Assembly: GCF_026914265.1 (NCBI RefSeq)
Contig: NC_069127.1
Coordinates: forward strand, 67,343,080 to 67,407,079
Origin: Mya arenaria
Lineage: Eukaryota > Mollusca > Bivalvia > Myida > Myidae
Length of the DNA stretch: 64,000 nt
Reading direction: 5' to 3'
Shown here: piece by piece, positions 61,250 through 64,000 of the stretch
Position numbering within the stretch: the first letter of the stretch is position 1
Layout of the letters: each line of letters opens with the position of its first letter
Notes under the pieces: generated by a model
The model's database searches: none
Seen by the model: the letters and a program-made list of their open reading frames with translations, nothing else
Told to the model about the DNA's origin: nothing
Made by a program: the position numbers and the translations under genes

Positions 61250-61790
61250 TACGGCTGATCGATGTATTGATACTTTACTTACCAGCCGGGTGAGCTTTTT
61301 CGAGTCAATACTGCTGACCAGTGTTCCCTGGTTGATGAAAGTGTATTTTATTGGAGTTAAGAATAAATTAATGGTAGTTTCTATTTCTATATTTATAGCT
61401 CCATTTCAATACTACCGATATGTTAAGCACATAGTATAACTAGAAATGAATGCATTAATACTTTGCTGGTCACACGCGGCCTTTTTTTCGAGGTCAGCCT
61501 TTCTCGAGTCAATACTGCTGACCAGTAACATGGTTGATGTAACTGTATATAATCAGGAATAAAATATTTTTGGTAGTGTTATTATGTTTAATTGAATATA
61601 TCATTTGCAAAAGTTGAATACTACTAATCTGAGCTATCGAACTTAAGCACATAATGTAAATAGAAATCAATGTATTGATACTTTGCTTGCCAGCCGGTCA
61701 GCCTTTTTCGAGGTCAACCTTTTTTGAGTTTATACCGCTGACAAGTAGTATTGTTGCTGTAACTGTACATATATAATTCATGAATAACAT
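61250..61790. repeat. Diverged tandem repeat, three units of about 190-220 bp
   Basis: Units start near 61264, 61452 and 61672 with GTATTGATACTTTGCT and share GTCAGCCTTT.TCGAG, ATACTGCTGACCAGTA and AAGCACATA.TATAA blocks. This is a local repeat with no similarity to a known element that I can name. Confidence 0.8.
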
Positions 61791-62069
61791 GCCAAAACAG
61801 TCATTCCTTCATACTTCAACCAATCATTTTTTCATTCAATCAAGCATTCATTAATTCATCCAATCAATCATTCCTTCATTTATTCATGCAACCCATCAAA
61901 CTCGTTTCAATAGGAAGAATTTCCCGTTTTTATTTTTTTTGTCAGCCTTTTTCAACTTGGTCAGCCTTTTCCTTCTGTGTCATAATGGTCAGCTCTTTAG
62001 TCAGCCTTTAAGGACCACCCATATTTAGTGTTTCGACGTACCTAGTGTTCAGTCGAAATAAAAACAAAT

Positions 62070-62156
62070 ATGGCGCGTGATTTAAATCAATTTATTACAG
62101 ATCAAAGAAAGAGTGAAATTCGTTACTTATCAGCCACCAAATCGCTACTCGAAAAG
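62070..62156 (+). CDS. Probable first coding exon of a downstream gene, 3' partial
   Basis: An ATG in fair context (ACAAATATGGCG) opens a 29-codon frame that ends exactly at a good donor (GAAAAG|GTAAAA). The peptide, MARDLNQFITDQRKSEIRYL and on to LLEK, is hydrophilic and probably helical. The match of start context, open frame and donor suggests a real first exon in phase 0. No further exon was found up to 64000, so the gene would continue beyond the window. I do not recognise the family. Confidence 0.45.
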
Positions 62157-62354
62157 GTAAAACGTGCAAAATAAACAGCATAGTTGCAAATTGTTGCATG
62201 ACACAACAAATTCTTTGCGATGTTAACATACATCACATAAATCATCTGTTTTCGCGATACCATCTGAACTCTGAAAATAAAGATACAGGTACAATATTCT
62301 TTATTTTAAGTCGGGTGTGTGATAACAAGGATCATTAGCTCAATAAGCCATTTA

Positions 62355-62560
62355 CCGACATAAAGTTAGTCCATGTAAACAGCTGCTTCAGAGCCTTGGA
62401 TGATTTTTGTTTTAGTGACTCTACGCGTCCATATCCCACTTGTTGTTTTCCTAGCCAAGAATGACAGATCCCAGCCCTAAGAATATTGGGCAGAAAGATA
62501 ACTGGCACCTGCTAGATAGTCAAAAAATGGCGATGCTTTGTTGACAGATTGATCTAAATT
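62355..62560 (-). mobile_element. Uninterrupted copy of the repeat split at 32943-33846
   Basis: In reverse orientation it reads CAACAAAGCATCGCCATTTT, GGTGCCAGTTATCTTTC and GCTGGGATCTGTCATTCTTG in one piece, showing the state of the site without the 691-bp insertion. Confidence 0.85.
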
Positions 62561-62959
62561 TTTGTTTCATAAAACACTTAAGTGTAATAAGAGAAAAATA
62601 TTGGCAAAAATAATTTGTTTAATTTTTGTGTTTTTATTTAACAATGCAGTGTTAAATATTGTGGTGTTCAAGTTGAAAAATATATTTTACATTCAGGGTT
62701 CGCAATAAGCTTCGGTTGAACCGTCTCAAATAGTAAAGTAAACCAACCAGCTTCTACTTATTCTACTGAAAATTCATTTAGTTTTCCAAATTTGAACCGG
62801 CCCTATTGCCATTTGAACTGTCCATTTTGGACGGCAGCTGGTTCTTATTGAGAACACTGACATTGGTATGATTCAATCGACTTGTGGCATTTAGGGAACA
62901 AAATGAATATCTAAACGTTAAAGAAATTCCCTATACCCGCATTATTTTGGCTATATTAA

Positions 62960-63650
62960 AGTAAACCTGGGCGCAAAAGAGTGCCTGGTGTGGGGCTTGA
63001 ACCCACAACTGCTGGAACACTAGCACGGCGCTCTAACCGACTGAGCTGACCGGGCGGCTAGTTCTTACCCATACACACTACACTCCTCCCCCCATTAACC
63101 TTTTAGGCCGACGGAGGCAATCCTGCCATTTACCGCTGCGACCAGTAAAGTAAACCTGGGAGAAAAAGTGTGCCCGGTGTGAGGCTTGAACCCACCACTT
63201 CCGGAACACTAGCACCGTGCTCTAACCTACTGAGCTAACCGGTCGGCTGGTTCTTACCCACACACAAGTGTTACATTATATTGTTCATACCACTGTTACC
63301 CAAAACAATGTCAAGCTAACATGCTGCCTTACACAGAAATAAAGAATTGTATTCTGTGTATGTAAGAACCGGTTGTCCCGCTAGCTCACTTGGTAAGAGT
63401 GCTGTGCTAGTGTTCCGGCGGTCATGGTTTCAAACCCCACACTGGGCGCAGATTTTCTCCAAGGTTTGCTTTAATGGCAGCAGCGGTACTCGGCTGAAGT
63501 GCCTTCTTCGGCCAAAATAGATAATGAGAGGAGGAGTGTGGTGTGTGTTGGTAAGAACCAGCTGCCCATGTTGCTCAGTTGGTTAGAACAATGTGCTAGT
63601 GTTTATGGGGGTCATGGGTTTGAGCTTTAGTTTAGAAAGCACTCTTATGT
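62960..63650. mobile_element. Four tRNA-like SINE units in inverted arrangement
   Basis: tRNA-like segments lie at 62982-63055 and 63171-63244 (minus) and about 63375-63450 and 63551-63630 (plus). The first keeps pairing acceptor strands (GCCCGGT and ACCAGGC, one mismatch), a D stem (GCTC/GAGC) and a perfect T stem (GTGGG TTCAAGC CCCAC), but the anticodon stem does not pair. The loop would carry AGT at the anticodon position, hinting at a tRNA-Thr ancestor. Units share a flank with AAGTAAACCTGGG and GCCGA(C/A)GGAGGCA-type motifs. A tRNA-derived SINE family is more likely than working tRNA genes. Confidence 0.65.
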
Positions 63651-64000
63651 TGGCAGTTTTCAAGAGTTTCAATATGATGAATACTGAAGCCTATTAGACA
63701 GTTGCAGGTAAAAGTAAAATGCTGTATGTGAAGTCATGGACAACAAACATTTCAAGATTAATTAAACTGTTATCACCAAAACATTTATAAAAGAATCTAG
63801 TGGTCAATATAAGCACTAGCCTGAAAGCCATGAAATCGCTTTTTGGCATGTTCAAATTTTGGATTTTATCAAGCAGGGCATGTTGAAAATTGTTGATGCC
63901 AATCACTAGTTTCAGATAACAGCTTATTTTTTTAAAAACTGTAATTGAGAATCAGATCAAATCATCTGCAAACTTTCAGTGTTCTAGACTTACATGTAAT
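63651..64000. other. No gene seen; dispersed repeat
   Basis: The segment 63798-63915 (AGTGGTCAATATAAGCACTA, then AGCAGGGCATGTTGAAAA) belongs to the family at 28658-28835 and 835-935. Nothing else was recognised. Confidence 0.5.

Larger units (their letters stand above)
58065..62069. other. Intergenic between divergent genes
   Basis: The lectin gene (minus) and the gene starting at 62070 (plus) diverge across this interval, so promoters should be at its ends. It contains a diverged triplication (58577-59060), a TTCTGTTCTGTTTTATTC short duplication (about 59525-59575), an imperfect tandem repeat (61250-61790) and an ATTCATTC-type low-complexity stretch (61795-61895). No coding exon recognised. 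Confidence 0.5.

Noticed and set aside
1-64000. Retroviral, LTR-type or Polinton-type elements and CRISPR arrays
   Set aside because: No capsid, integrase, protease, envelope or long terminal repeat pattern was seen; the only reverse transcriptase trace is the LINE end at 34780-35445. The tandem arrays have no spacer structure.

Overview
This is eukaryotic, intron-rich, AT-rich nuclear DNA, most likely from a bivalve mollusc. The evidence is animal genes with many small GT-AG exons and a repeat landscape typical of clams and oysters: non-autonomous elements carrying tandem cores of about 150-165 bp, TTAA-flanked and TA-flanked miniature elements, and tRNA-derived repeats. The species cannot be named from the window. 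I saw no retroviral, LTR or Polinton-type element.

Layout. (1) 1-5602, plus strand: C-terminal half of SF3A3 (SF3a60 of the U2 snRNP); the 5' part lies outside. (2) 9021-12316, minus: complete BLOC1S3, six coding exons including a 20-bp microexon, convergent with SF3A3. (3) 16075-20175, plus: a small secreted protein with two Kazal-like cysteine modules, five coding exons and a TATA box. (4) 20.2-31.1 kb: gene-free, dominated by four tandem-core mobile-element arrays (22.4-27.8 kb). (5) 31118-34341, minus: SNIP1, two coding exons. (6) 34.8-37.6 kb: a decayed LINE 3' end and two miniature elements. (7) 37633-50418, plus: an 842-residue protein with four SPRY-like modules and a C-terminal CAIL prenylation motif, 15 coding exons; its exon/phase pattern shows that a block of about seven exons was duplicated in tandem. 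(8) 53942-58064, minus: a 721-residue type I membrane protein with signal peptide, SUEL (galactose-binding) lectin domain, a cysteine-containing module, a Ser/Thr-rich mucin-like stalk, one transmembrane helix and a tyrosine-bearing tail, seven coding exons. (9) 62070-62156, plus: probable first coding exon of another gene that continues beyond the window. (10) 62.9-63.7 kb: tRNA-like repeats in both orientations.

Exon models were assembled by hand from splice sites; reading phase closes across every junction of all five complete genes. SF3A3 and SNIP1 are both spliceosomal genes and, as far as I recall, lie in the same band (1p34.3) in humans, so their closeness may be old linkage. The other genes have no evident shared pathway.

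The most striking observations are the internal duplication in the SPRY/CAIL gene, the lectin-mucin receptor, two decayed tandem copies of the SF3A3 zinc-finger exon inside the next intron, a TTAA-flanked miniature element with a tRNA-like core present in two copies, and a miniature element inserted twice with 10-bp target duplications, one insertion supported by an uninterrupted relative of its target elsewhere in the window.
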